The notes under the pieces are model-generated. The model did not search any database and was not told where the DNA came from. It saw only the letters and a list, made by a program, of their open reading frames with translations. A program made the position numbers and the translations under genes. Below are positions 36,796 to 47,389 of a DNA stretch of 64,000 bases, one piece after another (positions within the stretch are counted from its first letter, which is position 1; each line of letters begins with the position of its first letter). The stretch is from Elmis aenea (lineage: Eukaryota > Arthropoda > Insecta > Coleoptera > Elmidae), in NCBI GenBank assembly GCA_947652605.1, contig OX393579.1, forward strand, positions 23,519,674 through 23,583,673. Direction: 5' to 3'.

Positions 36796-39009
36796 GCCAA
36801 TTGCGCCACGGAGGCTCCTGCTATTTGCGATGTTACATAGTAAAAAGTTCCGCATATTACTATGGTTAAGCAAGTTGCCTATATATAGTTTTTAATTCGT
36901 ACCTAATTTTCTAGTTACATTTTTTTATTTAAATTTTACTCGTCAATCTATATCTTTGTTATTTTAGCTTCCTGGACTGATAATAGAGCCCGTTTTGTTT
37001 GTTTTAATTGCGTATTGGCCAGCAGGACTAAAATCATCCAGTTATACATTTTTTATGACAGTGTTCACTGCCACTTTGACAATGAACGTAGCAGCAGCGT
37101 GTGGTAGGTAATAAATAAATGTAACAATGAATTTTTTGTTTTGTCAGCAAGTACATTGCAGGTATATTTTTTTCTAATGCGTTTGAAACTGTCCCAAATG
37201 CCATGGCCTGTTTAGTGCCATTTGATTATCTGCTGTTTGTAACTTCAGGCCTATTTGTAAAACTTAGGTAATAACGAAAGAAACAAAGAAAGACGAAAAA
37301 TATTACACATTTTGTTTTAGTTCATTACCTAATTGGGTCTCGTGGACAAAATATTTATCTTGGTTGATGTACTCAACCGAAACACTCACTATTTTACAAT
37401 GGGCAGATACACATAATATAAGTAAGTATTATACCGGGTGATTCTGTTTTTAAGTCGTACTCCTGTAACTTTTTCATTGAGAGAAAAGTTTGTAACATTT
37501 TTTTTCTTCTATTGTTAAAAATTAAAGGTAGTGAATTTAATTTTGTATCTAATTATTCACACAAAACATGTCTTCACCTACCATATAAAAAAAAATGGTT
37601 TGTCAATTTATTTATTATTCATTCACATGATCACCTATCTACCTATTAAATAAAATTTAAAAAAAATAATTTTGTTTATTGGAAACATTTAGTTTTTGTT
37701 CCAAAAATAGCGCGTCATTTACCTTTAGACATTTCTTTTTCGGCAAAATTTCCTACATTAGTGTGATGTTCCACTTTTAATTTCATTTCTGATTTAATTT
37801 GCATTTCCAAACAAAATAAGCTTAAAGCATATCAATCGTAGAGTGATACTCAAATTAGCCAGTTTAATCTATAATCCTAAAAGAACAGTAAGAGGCACTT
37901 AAAAATCCTACTTTAAATATAACGGCATAAGTTATTATAAACTTCAAATTAAAAATACCTTCAATTAGGGTAACGTTGCTAAAATCGATAGCCATACTTA
38001 TTATAACAGGCTTTCATAAAGTAGGTTAATTTGATAGCATTTTATTTTCAAATAGGTAACATAAAAAATATGTACAGCGTCAATTAATACAACATTTTAA
38101 TAATTTTAGAAATATTCGGAAGTTAAGTGCCCTTATAAATAACTTACAAAATAACTTACTAAACAAAAAGTTACTTAGAATTCAAAAATATTGCTAAATA
38201 GGTATAAAGTTTACGTTAAATTTCAATTTTTATTTTTGCAGTAATTTTAACATTTCAAAAGTCTGTAACAAATGCAAAAGTTTTTATTATCGATTTTATT
38301 ATTGATAAAAAATGCTGCATGATTTTAAATCTTGTCAATATTCCTTAAATCGCTAAAATATAGTGTCATGTAAATTTTTATTAGTTTTATTTCTCCTTAA
38401 AATTGGTTTTACATGTACCAACTTTTATAAGGATACAATTTTCTGAGAAATTGATAATAACAAACTTTGCTATTTGTTGCGGACTTTTTGAATGACGCTG
38501 AATAGAAACTAAAAACATTGCTACAAGGAGAAAAATATCGACTGTTACAATATCGATAAAAAAAGTGCAATTATTTACTTTTCTGTCTCAAATGGAAATG
38601 ATAATGAATACTAAACAGTTGGGTATTGTAGAATATATTACTCCAAATAAAATTTGTCAAAAGATAAAATTTACGAGTTATAATTTAGGGCGCTTTGTTA
38701 TGGAACAGGCGGTTTATTATCAGACAATCGAGGGATATCTACAAATAAGGTTACAGTAAAGAATTATTATAATATGTTAATAAATATCGTATGAGAGAAC
38801 ACAAAAATGATAAGGCTTTTCATTTTTTTGCAGCTTGTGAAAATCCTAATCCGGATTTGCCATGTCTAACTGACGGTTCAGAGGTTCTGGAAAAATACAG
38901 TTTTTCAAGAGAACATCTGAATCGTGATCTTTGGAGTATGTTGTTACTGTGCATTATATTTTACGTCCTGGGATTTTTATGCCTATGGCGAAGGATCAGA
39001 AAAAATTAA
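15844..39009 (+). CDS. scarlet: Scarlet, ABCG half-transporter for ommochrome precursors (15 exons)
   Basis: Exons: 15844-15933, 22472-22640, 22703-22751, 28519-28568, 28630-28766, 28947-29117, 29239-29477, 29529-29721, 33907-33935, 33991-34096, 34898-35125, 36968-37103, 37162-37267, 37321-37421, 38834-39009 (stop TAA). They total 1980 nt, 659 residues, against 666 in Drosophila Scarlet. All introns are GT-AG except the one after 29721, which needs a GC donor. Visible landmarks: RSYNRWSPVEEGVTIAWRDL near 45-65, Walker A GSSGAGKST (101-109), HQEDLF, signature LSGGE (209-213), Walker B LLFCDE (229-234), H-loop in CTIHQPSSE (about 266), NYNPADFF, then LRDPTIQILR, VQGALFMFVTENTF, SGLYSTGLYY and C-terminal CLWRRIRKN, all diagnostic of Scarlet over White or Brown. 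Scarlet is known to act with White in pigment-granule membranes on tryptophan-derived ommochrome precursors. Exon 1 is the least certain: it is chosen for its ATG, good donor and phase 0 match to exon 2. Exon 9 is only 29 nt and depends on frame. Confidence 0.94.
16359..16765 (+). repeat. Interspersed repeat, copy 2
   Basis: Starts TACAGGGTGACAATAATCTA and aligns with 8289-8705 in the same direction for about 400 bp. Here it is not nested in a hAT element. The ACAGGGTG start suggests it is one half of the foldback class. Confidence 0.7.
17302..18080. mobile_element. Foldback element, 780 bp
   Basis: The left arm (17302 to about 17555, from ATACAGTGTGACTGTGACCC) pairs with the right arm (about 17800-18080, ending GGGTCACACTGTAT). 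Arms differ by point changes and a gap of about 30 bases missing from the left arm. Both contain CACCACTGGATCCAG-like and CTGCCCTCAAATG segments. Just upstream, CAGTGGCGGCCAGTG at 17264 looks like a lone hAT end. Confidence 0.8.
20631..21893. mobile_element. hAT-like element, 1.26 kb, decayed
   Basis: Ends CAGGGCCGGTCAAG and ATGACCGGCCCTG are complementary, and GGGGGCCCC-type motifs lie below both ends. Flanks read GTGTAACGTA and TGTAACGATA, so the target duplication is nearly but not exactly preserved. The interior has broken frames that could be remnants of a transposase; I could not identify a domain. Confidence 0.7.
23085..24351. mobile_element. hAT-type element, 1.27 kb
   Basis: Ends CAGTGACGGACTGGGA and GGCCAGTCCGGGCCTG are flanked by the perfect 8-bp duplication ATAGGTAC (23077-23084, 24352-24359). 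GGCCC/GGGCC motifs are frequent near both ends. The interior contains an AT-rich repeat beginning CAGGGTTGGTCAAAAT at 23143, with AAAAGTCTGCAACAAATGG-type units also seen at 38240-38300. Confidence 0.88.
24395..24552 (+). promoter_or_regulatory. Conserved upstream region of U2 copy A
   Basis: The 158 bases before the U2 start are identical to those of copy B except for one base. snRNA genes transcribed by Pol II have a proximal sequence element about 40-60 bases upstream and no TATA box, which agrees with the lack of a TATA box here. The exact element cannot be defined from two near-identical copies. Confidence 0.5.
24553..24739 (+). ncRNA. U2: U2 spliceosomal snRNA, copy A
   Basis: The gene begins ATCGCTTCTCGGCC. 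It includes the branch-point recognition segment GTGTAGTATCTG, stem-loop II (TAATATCTGATACGTCCC), the Sm-site region CTGATTTTTGGAA, the CTTGCTCC stem III, and the stem-loop IV binding loop GGTATTGCAGTACC, all in the U2 order and spacing. Length is about 187 nt. It matches arthropod U2 best (CGGGTTGGCCCGG before loop IV). It sits in the sense direction inside scarlet intron 3. No disabling change is visible, so it may be active. Confidence 0.95.
25440..25685. repeat. Small inverted-repeat element
   Basis: Left end AATTACACTAGAGC with TATAGCCGGACAAA matches, in inverse, TTTGTCCAGGATATA with GCTCGAGTGTAATT at the right. The centre is a 10-bp stem ATAAAACAAC...GTTGTTTTAT around GTCCGTAGGAC. Non-coding. 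Confidence 0.6.
25703..26073 (-). mobile_element. Palindromic TIR element, copy B
   Basis: Reverse-complement copy of 8957-9292. The core runs from ACATTTTTTGTGCGATCG (about 25823) to CGATCGCACAAAAAA (about 26071). Its central hairpin, GTACTGCATTACC to GGTAATGCAGTAC (about 25929-26014), is shorter and cleaner than in copy A. The tail carries a further GGCCAGCAAAC hairpin around 25747-25780. Confidence 0.75.
27766..27951 (-). ncRNA. U2: U2 spliceosomal snRNA, copy B
   Basis: Read on the minus strand it is identical to copy A over the mature RNA except for one missing base near the 3' end (GGATCGGCCC against GGATCCGGCCC). All U2 landmarks are present: GTAGTA branch-point segment, Sm-site region, stem III and loop IV. 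Transcription would run leftwards, antisense to scarlet and towards copy A. Confidence 0.95.
27952..28109 (-). promoter_or_regulatory. Conserved upstream region of U2 copy B
   Basis: Mirror of the upstream block of copy A, with a single difference (the minus strand reads GAACTGTATAGG where copy A has GAAATGTATAGG). It should contain the snRNA promoter. Confidence 0.5.
28301..28453. mobile_element. Short TIR element, about 153 bp
   Basis: CAGTATTTTGCGGACTATAA... at the left is mirrored by ...TTATAGTCTGCAAATACGG at the right. TA flanks both ends (TTACAGT, ACGGTAC), which would fit a TA target. Non-coding; it lies just before scarlet exon 4. Confidence 0.65.
30107..30380. mobile_element. hAT-type MITE, 274 bp
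   Basis: Ends CAGGGGTCGGCAAC and GTTGCCGATCCCTG are flanked by the perfect duplication TTGTAGGC (30099-30106, 30381-30388). Contains GGTGGCAC motifs near both ends. Non-coding. Confidence 0.9.
30992..31431. mobile_element. hAT-type MITE with repeated CGGTTC motif
   Basis: Ends TAGGGACCCGAACCG (first base changed from C) and CGGTTCGGGTCCCTG are flanked by the perfect duplication ATCAAAAC (30984-30991, 31432-31439). CCGGTTC, CGGTTCAG and their inverses recur throughout. Non-coding. Confidence 0.88.
31684..32664. mobile_element. Foldback element, 980 bp with about 290-bp arms
   Basis: The left arm from TACAGGGTGTCTCAGCC to about 31974 pairs almost base for base with about 32373-32664, which ends GGCTGGGACACCCTGTA. 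The unpaired centre carries another ACAGGGTGTTCG...GAACACCCTATA piece (32106-32190), perhaps a nested relative. Non-coding. Confidence 0.88.
35248..35499. mobile_element. Pogo/Tigger-like MITE
   Basis: CAGTAGAACCTCTATTATCC at the left is mirrored by the right end, TATAATCGAGGTTTTACTA. Ends with ACCTC...ATTATCCG are typical of pogo-type elements; that family call is from general knowledge. No target duplication is clear. It lies in scarlet intron 11. Confidence 0.6.
36732..36738 (-). terminator. Pol III terminator of tRNA-Asn
   Basis: On the minus strand TTTTTT begins a few bases after the tRNA 3' end, as expected for Pol III termination. Confidence 0.7.
36742..36815 (-). tRNA. tRNA-Asn (GTT)
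   Basis: On the minus strand a 74-nt cloverleaf can be folded. The acceptor stem GCCTCCG pairs with CGGGGGC (one U-G pair), the A-box is TGGCGCAATTGG, the anticodon loop CTGTTAA gives anticodon GTT (36779-36781), the T-arm and B-box contain GGTTCGAGCCC, and the discriminator is G. A run of six T on the transcribed strand follows within ten bases, a Pol III stop. No intron. The gene is antisense inside scarlet intron 11. Confidence 0.97.
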
Positions 39010-39081
39010 TCACCACAATGTATTGTTATTTTTGTGTTAAATCCTTTAAAAAATTATGTCACATAGGTCGTTGTTCTTTTA

Positions 39082-39087
39082 AATAAA
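39082..39087 (+). promoter_or_regulatory. Candidate scarlet poly(A) signal
   Basis: AATAAA begins 73 nt after the scarlet stop codon. Confidence 0.5.
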
Positions 39088-39489
39088 TATGTTTGTTTTC
39101 CACGAAAACTTTAAAGCTGAAAAGTTATGCGTATAGCGACCTCCGTGTGGAAATAACGTACTAGGACGGCGGGATCCGGATCAATGTAGACCCAAACTCC
39201 AGGGAATCCGGGATTCGATTGCAGCCACTAATATATATTCCGAAATATTCTTTGTAAATTACTTATTCATTAGGCATTTAAATAAGGGATTATAAAGATC
39301 ATAAATAAACGATGTTGAATGAATCTGAATATTTGAAAAACTACAAAAATAGTATTTGAACTGTTGCAATAACGTGACGTTCAAAATTAAACGTCCGCAA
39401 TAAACTTGCGGAATAAAAACATTCTACAATTTTATTTGATGTAAAGTGCTAACACATTAGCGAGAAATTAAATTTAGAAGCGTTAATGG

Positions 39490-39807
39490 TTAGGAATTAA
39501 ACGGGAAGAAATTAAAAGTACCGGCAGCGATGCCGGTCAGACATGCGCAGCGCGCGCCGAGTGCGAGCTGTCATGGAATCCGTTTGACAGTACACTGTGT
39601 TTGTGTTGCAAAATATCGCATTTTTTGACAAGATTAGTTGATAACATACACATCGAATTAATGTATTAGACAGTTTAAGTGTCAGGTTCAACAAATATCT
39701 ACAGGTTTCAGTCAGACCACTGTTAAAACCGTGCTGAAAAATTGAAACAACCTTTTGTCCTCAGAAATAGCCGTGCGCTGCAAAACACCTGTACTGATTA
39801 CGGAACA
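39490..39807 (+). other. Possible non-coding first exon of a third gene
   Basis: After AT-rich flank, the sequence becomes CpG-rich (CATGCGCAGCGCGCGCCGAG near 39543, with an NRF-1/ewg-like TGCGCA core). It ends at a strong donor, ACA|GTAAGTTA, at 39807. It contains no long open frame in the sense direction, which fits a 5' UTR exon. This is inferred from composition and one splice site only; transcription direction and start are unproven. Confidence 0.35.
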
Positions 39808-40897
39808 GTAAGTTAATAAATTTATTTAATATTTTTTATATCGCCCAATTCAATTGCCGTTTTAAATTTGTGGTAATTGTAGATTTTGTTAGCTGTGTAT
39901 ACGTTAATTTTCAGGTTAATGTACGTGTTAGATTGTATTAGGTTACCTGTATTTATTACCGTGTATTTTCACAGTTATGTAAGTTTAGAAATTACCTAAA
40001 TCCACGTGTCTAATATTTAAAAGAATTTAGCACAACGTATGGTATGGGTGTTAGTGAAGTTGATTGAATCCTTGACCAACACAACATGGAAATCATTTTT
40101 GAATATTTGCCGCCACTCCCACTTCACTGTTGTGTATTTCAAGTAACTTATGAATGAGTAAGGCGCTTTAAATGTAATATATCGCTTTCCTTTATATTAT
40201 TATTGATTTTAGCAAGTTACTGAATTTAATTACGCCTGCCAAACACGGGGTATGTAGTTAATTAAGCGAGTATATTTCCCCCTAGTCTAATTCAGGTGTT
40301 ACAATAATTACCTAAAACTACTTAACTTAATTTATAGTAATGCAGGAGATTCGACGATTTATAGTGTCCTCTTTGCGTTTATTGTGCAGATATTTTTAGT
40401 TTCTAGCTTTTATACGTGTGTTGTAATAGGCTGCGATGGTCTTTTGTATTTTTAGATCTCTGATACCTTAACAAGACAACAAAACACTCTTGCAGTTGTT
40501 ATGATTATTTTTTTAACATCGGATAAATAATATTAGTCGTGGCTATGTATAGAAATTGCAACATGCAACAGATACTGTACAAATAAATACGTGACTCTGG
40601 AATGTTTTCGGAGCATTCAGTGTTAACAAGACTCGCTATTTTATTAGTAGTTAAGATAAATTGGGTTCAGTTTTTTGTGTAGTTGTTTATGTCAGTGCTG
40701 AAGATCGAACATTTGTGTAGAATTACGTCGGTTTCAAGGATTTTCCATCAAGTGTCGAAAAAATACGTAATCGTGTTTAACAATTTGCAGTTTTATCGAA
40801 AATCGACGCTCTCATTGTGCCTCCAGAATATATATTATTTTAGGCTTTTATATAATAATTTGTACATACTACTGTCAATATAACTTATAATGCGTTG

Positions 40898-41810
40898 GCC
40901 CGACAAAATTAGTTTATTGCACGACAAAAATAAGAAAGTTTAGTACAAAATTGGTATAGGTACATATGGAATGACAAAATAGGTTCAAGAAAAATACAAA
41001 CGCTACAAAAATTATACAGGGTGTCCCATATTACATTTCCAGCATGGGGATCTTGCTTATTATAAGAGATACAGGTTTTTTTTAAATAAGATGAATTTTT
41101 CCTTAGGATGAGAGGAGCCACAATCAATTTTTAAAAGTACAAAATTCATCGTGCTTCAGATGTTATAGCAAAAAATATGAAAATGTCGAATTTCTTTTTT
41201 CTCGCATAACTTTTTTGGCATAATCGTTAGAACATATTTATTTGTAGTTTCTGAAGGTACTTTTTCATGGAGAATGTAACTGCTATTTTAGATTATTTAA
41301 ACCTACCATTTTCGAGATATTACCCCTAATTTCATTTTTTCTTATGGGCCGCGAAGTTGGCTATGGAATAGTTAAATGTGTTTTTTTTTCTCGTTTAAAT
41401 GAGATATTACTTGCTATACCTATTTTTATAAACAAGTCACAAAATGAAAAAAAATCGTATTTTACCCATGACTTATCAAGCTATCTATGAAAATATAAAC
41501 AAAAAAGATCTAATTAAATGTCAAATGACAGTTACTATTTGACTGGGTTGGATGAAGCCTTTTTATAATAAATAATGAAAATAAAGGTAATAAGTTGGTT
41601 CTCATATAAACAAAATCAGCAACAAAACAAATATTTTGTCGTTCACTTACATGTTTTGCCGTTAAAACAAGTATTTTGTCGTTCGATTAATTTTTTTGTC
41701 GTTCGAATACATATTTTGTTGTTATTTAAAACATGTGTATTATATTTTCATGTCGTCAATATTAGTAATTTTGTCATGAATTATCCCAATTTTGTCGGGC
41801 TTAAAAATAG
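40898..41810. repeat. Degenerate repeat with TTTTGTCG units
   Basis: CCCGACAAAATTAG and CACGACAAAAATAAG at 40898-40935 are mirrored by several TATTTTGTCGTTC units and AATTTTGTCGGGC at 41625-41806. Two more GTGTCGTTCGTCT units are at 42242-42282. The repeat at 41016-41535 lies inside. Confidence 0.45.
41016..41535 (+). repeat. Interspersed repeat, copy 1 of 2
   Basis: Starts TACAGGGTGTCCCATATTAC and aligns with 44470-44965 in the same orientation over about 500 bp. Shared segments include ATAAGAGATACAGG, GAGGAGC(C/T)ACAAT, TCATTTTTTCTTATGGGC and AATTAAATGTCAAATGACAG. Non-coding. Confidence 0.75.
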
Positions 41811-42710
41811 CACCCAATTTAAATCACATAAACATAACCACATGCGTCGTTTTTACAATAGATTTTAAAATTGTAAAACAAGTTAAATATTTTTTTCCGA
41901 GTTGTCGAAGTAACTAATTCACGCTTTTATAATTTTGCGTGTTTGGTGTACATAAAGAATGCGAATAAATTATTTTAAAAATCGACCAAGTGTACGAATT
42001 TTATTGAAGCAAGGGAAAAGTGTTATTCAAAAAAGCTTCTCGTATAATTGGCAGCAAAATACCGCTTGTGTGTTCAGCAATAATAATTTTTAAAGGTCAA
42101 TCAGTTTTCGTCTTTTTTTATTAGATGCTTTAGTATCGTGCAACTTCCAGCCGTGAATTGGTTTGACACGTTTCGAAAAAGATTTTGATTTGATGATTTG
42201 GCAGCGAAATAATAAATTAGGTGTCATTCAATAAAATGCGTGTCGTTCGTCTGCTCCAATAAAATGTGTGTCGTTCGTCTATGTCGCCGTTTGTGATTGC
42301 TGACAGCGAAATAATGCGTTTTTCCTAATAAACTCCCCAGGTTCAGATGTATTGGGTACTAATGAGTGTTTATTGAATATTTCATAACGGTTGCAACGTT
42401 TGAAGTTAGAGCCGTTTTATCGACGTCATCCATCATATTCTAGTAGGTGGCCAGGTTAATATACAGGGTAATCCAGGACGTTTGTACCTAAAAAATGTAA
42501 TAGTTTTTTATTATCGATTTTTCAGGAATTTTTATTCTTGGTAAAAGTTGGTGCATAACTAAAAACTAATTTTAAGAAGAGAAAAAGTTCAATAGAGATC
42601 TATATGACACTAGAGTTTAGAAATATTGAAAATAGTACTTTAAGGCCCGATTGCACTGGTGCTTAAATGAGCAGGTGTTGAGAATTCAAAAATATGACTA
42701 TACAAGGTGT

Positions 42711-43332
42711 GTATAAATTGGCGGAAGCGCTACACGTGACGATGTACTTCGTAAAATTCTAAGTCGAAAATCTTGATACAAAAATGTTGTACCATGTTTC
42801 CTATGGCCTCAGGAACCATTTAAAGAAAAAAAAAATTGGCAACATTGCATACATTGATTTGCGTTTGGACATTTTTTTATCAGCAATTATTTTTACTTAG
42901 GTATTTACAATTTTTGTTCGAACTGAAAGCCTTTAGTTCGTAAACATAGCTGCAAACTTTTGGGTATCGTAAAACACAAACTAGAAATAATTACGAGAAA
43001 AACAGAGATGACAGCTAATGACAATGTTGCCATATGTATTATTTTCATTCAAATCAGTGATTTACATATTTTCAACACCAATTTTTGAAAGGAAGAACAC
43101 AATATCTAGGAAAAAATACTATTCGAAATTTATTTTTATTCCAAATCGCAGCTTTTTCATTTGCAAGTATTAAATAATAACGCTTATTAAAGGACTAAAT
43201 GTCAAAACTTTGAGAACCTCTTGCAGACACAGCAAGCATGGTACAACATTTTCGTATTAAGATTTTCGACTTAGAATTTTACGAAGAACATTGCCACGTA
43301 CAGCGCTTCCGCCAATTTTCACACACCCTGTA
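42711..43332. mobile_element. Foldback element, 620 bp
   Basis: TACAAGGTGTGTATAAATTG...GGCGGAAGCGCT at the left is mirrored by AGCGCTTCCGCCAATTTTCA...CACCCTGTA at the right. Arms of about 100 bp include AAAATTCTAAGTCGAAAATC and ATGTTGTACCATG. Non-coding. Confidence 0.8.
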
Positions 43333-44469
43333 TAGTCACTGACAATGCACAGTCCTCATTCTTTTCGTCATAAAAATAGAGTCTAGTTAAAAAAAAAATC
43401 AATTAGTAATATTCGTTGAAATATAATACATATTTTATTATTGCGTAAAACGCAAAAACTGAGAATAACATTATTTGTAAACAGAATGTGTGAGTTAATT
43501 TATTTTTAAGGGTATTAAGCACCCAAGTTTATGCTGTTTTTTAGATGGGATTTAAAAGGGGTTTTATGTTTAAAGACTTACAGATCATTAGCGACAGGCA
43601 ATACTTACAATTCTACCAAACTCGAATCGGCATTTCCCTAAAAGTTGTATTGGTATTTATTTATATTGAAAATAAAATCCACCGTTTATAAACATGTTTT
43701 GTTAAGAAAATTAAATTTAATATTGGTGTTGAAAAACGATATTACTGTTTAGACAGTCTGATATATTTTGTTTATTAGTTTCTCAACAAACATGAACTGT
43801 TCTATAAAAAAGTATTTTAATAAACTCGTTATCGAGATGTTGTATATGTTATTCCCCTAGGCGAAGACAACACACCGTTCACTTTCGCTTCGCGGATCAT
43901 CGCCATGGCAAGTAAACCAAGTGCTTCTGCTTTGAACATCACAAGACCGAAATAAATATTTGGTTTCCATATTTATAAATAATATAATATACGTACTTTA
44001 AAGCGAAATATGGTGCAAATAAACTGGTGTGGAAAAAATTATGTTTTCTAAATATGTATTCCATTTACTAAAAAAAATAATAAGTAGGTAGTAGGTACCT
44101 ACATTAAAATTGTGTTGAAATTTCAAAAGTTTAGTTTATGTCACTGTTTTTGTAGTATAGTCGATAGTAAGGTGCAGTGAACAAACCCCAATTTAAATCA
44201 TGTTTTGGGGACACCAGTGATAAAAAACACTTTTGTAGCTAGCTTTTAATTAACTTTAATTAAAAAATACATTTTTTTTTAAAAACAATAAGTACTGAAT
44301 GTTAGTTTATTCAGTATTTACCTTCATGAAGACCGCAAACAATGTTTGAAAGTGACACTTCGTTGCCAACTTCAACAAGGTATTAAACAATAGATTAAAC
44401 ACCAAAACTTCATATACAGTAAAATACACAAGTGAGATGAGTATGGTGACTCTTAACAGAAATAATCAA

Positions 44470-44965
44470 AATAAGGAGATCTCGCTTTTTATAAGAGATA
44501 CAGGTTTGCTTAAATTAGATGAATTATTCCTAAGTATGAGAGGAGCTACAATAAATTTTTAAAAGTATAAAATTTCCCGTACTTAAGATGTTACAGCAAA
44601 AAATATGAAAATGTTAAATTTATTTTTTCTCGTTACTTTTTCGTTTTAAGCATTAGATAATTTTTATTAGTACTTTAGCAGGGTATTTTTTAATGAAAAA
44701 TGTAACTGTTTTAGATTTTTTTATCACTTACCATTTTCGAGATATTACTCCTAACTTCATTTTTTCTTATGGGCTACGAAGTTGGCTATGAAATAGTTAA
44801 ATGTATTTTGTTTTTCTCTTTTTAATGAGATAACTTGTTATATCTGTGTTTATAAATAAGTCACAAAATCAAGAAAAATCGTATTTTACTAACCACTTAT
44901 CAAGCTATCTATGAAAATAAAAACAAAAAACAACTAATTAAATGTCAAATGACAGTGTCAATTGT
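44470..44965 (+). repeat. Interspersed repeat, copy 2 of 2
   Basis: Direct copy of 41016-41535 lacking the ACAGGGTG start. Divergence is by point changes and small indels. Confidence 0.75.
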
Positions 44966-46369
44966 CTGCGTTATCATTTATTAGAATTTTATAGTATTGT
45001 TGTGTAATTCGATAGTCTTTGCAGCAAATTTGTTATCATATTATTATGGGCAAATTTACAACTAATGAAAAATTTAACATGTTGAGATGCTACATTATTT
45101 GCCATAATTATCACAATTACTTTTTTAAGAAGTACAAATTTGGCAACACCGTATTATCCCACGAAAGAAATGTTTACAGTATTTTTGTTGTCAATTTTTA
45201 CCTAGAATTAAAAAGTTCATTAATTCAATTTTCATAGATATATTTGCAACTTTTGTTATAAAGTCCATAAACCGTATAAATGTCTGCATATTCATTATAA
45301 GTCAACTCCTTAGTACATTACAGGCGTCAAACGGTTATTAATAAAAAGTAATGTGACCTTAGACCTAAGTTACTCGTCAGTTAAGTAATTCCAAAAATGC
45401 CGTTGCCACTTAAGTTATGCAATAAATTATATAAAAATTATGCTTATCTCGTTTTCAGTTATCTTTAACTCTTTTCAAATTGCAGAACAACAGTTTTGCA
45501 CAAATTTTCTTAGCAACAGTCAGTTGTTTATGTTAATAAGGTTGTGAAAATTGCATATTTATTTTTAATAATTTTACACTTTTACGGCCTCCCGAAGACT
45601 GACTATTCTAAGCTCAACCTTTTTGTAATAAGATTTTCTACTTGAAATTGTGCCAGAAATTTGAATTTTTTAAAGAAATTGGACTTACATGTAACTATTT
45701 TAATTTTATATTGTCTGTTTGTAATGGAAAGTAATGTTGTAATATTTTAATATAGCATTTTAAATATGCGTGATTCATACATAAGTAGATTGTGGGCGAT
45801 TTTCTATTTTTTTTTTTGTATAAGTATACATTTTTTAGAAACCGAACCCCATTACACTCGGAAAGTGCAAGATAGAGCTAGTTCGAAATAACGACGGTGG
45901 TTCGAAAAATTCGTTCTGGCAACTGTAGTTAAGTTGGTGAAGCACGTTTAAGCCACTCTATGGAATTCGACGATTACCTGTTAATTGCCACCCTCTCTGA
46001 AAACACTGAGGTAACAGTTAAAGAAATTACTAAGAGACTCATTTTCATTTATTTCGACTTGTTAAACTATTTGCCGGTCCTTGCAGTCACTGTTTGTAAA
46101 TTATCACATTTGGAAAATTGTTTCATGTTAGTCATACTTTATATGTATATTTGTACACGAATGTCCGTTTATTATTAATTTGAAGTTTAAAGGCAGCTTA
46201 TCGAGAACAAAAGAAACAAGAGACTAAAGTAGACCGTAAAAATTAAATCCTCACCTTTATATTATTTAGTTCTTTACATGCCATTTGAGACTTGTCAAAG
46301 TCAAATTGGTTAAAACCTAATTTATTTTTGTTAAAATAGAGTATGGAGTTAATCAGAAAGCATGTTCGA

Positions 46370-46900
46370 ATTATGAATTATTATTATTTAAAAAGTGGTT
46401 TAAGCGGCTTACGAGTGCAAAGAAAGTTTAATGAAATATCAGCTCTTAGTGAATAAACGCCTTCCTTAGCTAATTACCGTTGGCATGAAGAATTTGAATC
46501 CAAAAAGAGCTTTGTCCAGCAGGAAAAAGGGACAGGACGTCCTCTTACATTGCTCTTTGAAGAAATATTGAAGATAACAACCATTCGGAAATAAGCATCA
46601 ACTCAACATTGGATCCTTAGCTATAAGAACAATCCACCACGATGATCTGCATTTAGAAAGTTATCAGTCGAGTCGTGCTGCATTAGCTTTCAAAAAAACA
46701 GAGTGTACAAGAACTTTTCTTCTTTGTAATGGCCAGTACCAAAGCTTTTCAAAATTGTGGCCTGCGACGAATCTTAACATTTCCGTTTTCGATATAGGTA
46801 TGTATCCGCCAAGAGATTAACGAAGATGAGCAAATTCCTACAATGACCAAAAATCAGCGAGCAATTAAAGTAATGTATTTAGCGGTGGTGTAGCAAGAAG
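46370..46900 (+). pseudogene. Degenerate mariner-like transposase, N-terminal part
   Basis: With stops and shifts removed, frames read in order RWHEEFESKKSFVQQEKGT then GRPLTL, and later IRTIHHDDLHLESYQ. That is the end of the helix-turn-helix domain, the GRP-like hinge and the region before the catalytic core in mariner/Tc1-type transposases. Several in-frame stops show it is dead. The family assignment rests on motif memory, not alignment. Confidence 0.5.
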
Positions 46901-47389
46901 AGAATAGGCCCGTGTGCAAGCAGAGCTAACCCTTTCAATACTGCGGGGATACATACGTCCCAAAGGATGTTTGAAAAATTCTGAATTGTGTTAGGTTGCT
47001 TTATAATACCCTGGTGTGGGATTTGTTAGTAGTTCTGAGCTCACACTACACGTGAAATCACTTTAATTTGTATCAGGAATACATGTGGCTCCTCTCAGTC
47101 GACTTTTGTCTGGTCATGGTATGTCTATTAATTACTGCTGGGTCAAATTTATCCCAAGGGTGCAATACTGCTGGGACATAATGTATCCCAAGCCCTTCTG
47201 TAAAAAAAAGTAAGTGTTAAAAATTTTAAACTTTGTCTACATATATTTTTAAGCATACATTTTTATCAACAGCACATAATTTAGTACTTCATTGGTCAAA
47301 AGTCGTGTTGTAGGGGTTTTAATGGACCCTTCAGATACAATTTTCGTTAATTTGCGAGTGCCAATAATTAAAAAACTAGTTGTTGTATA

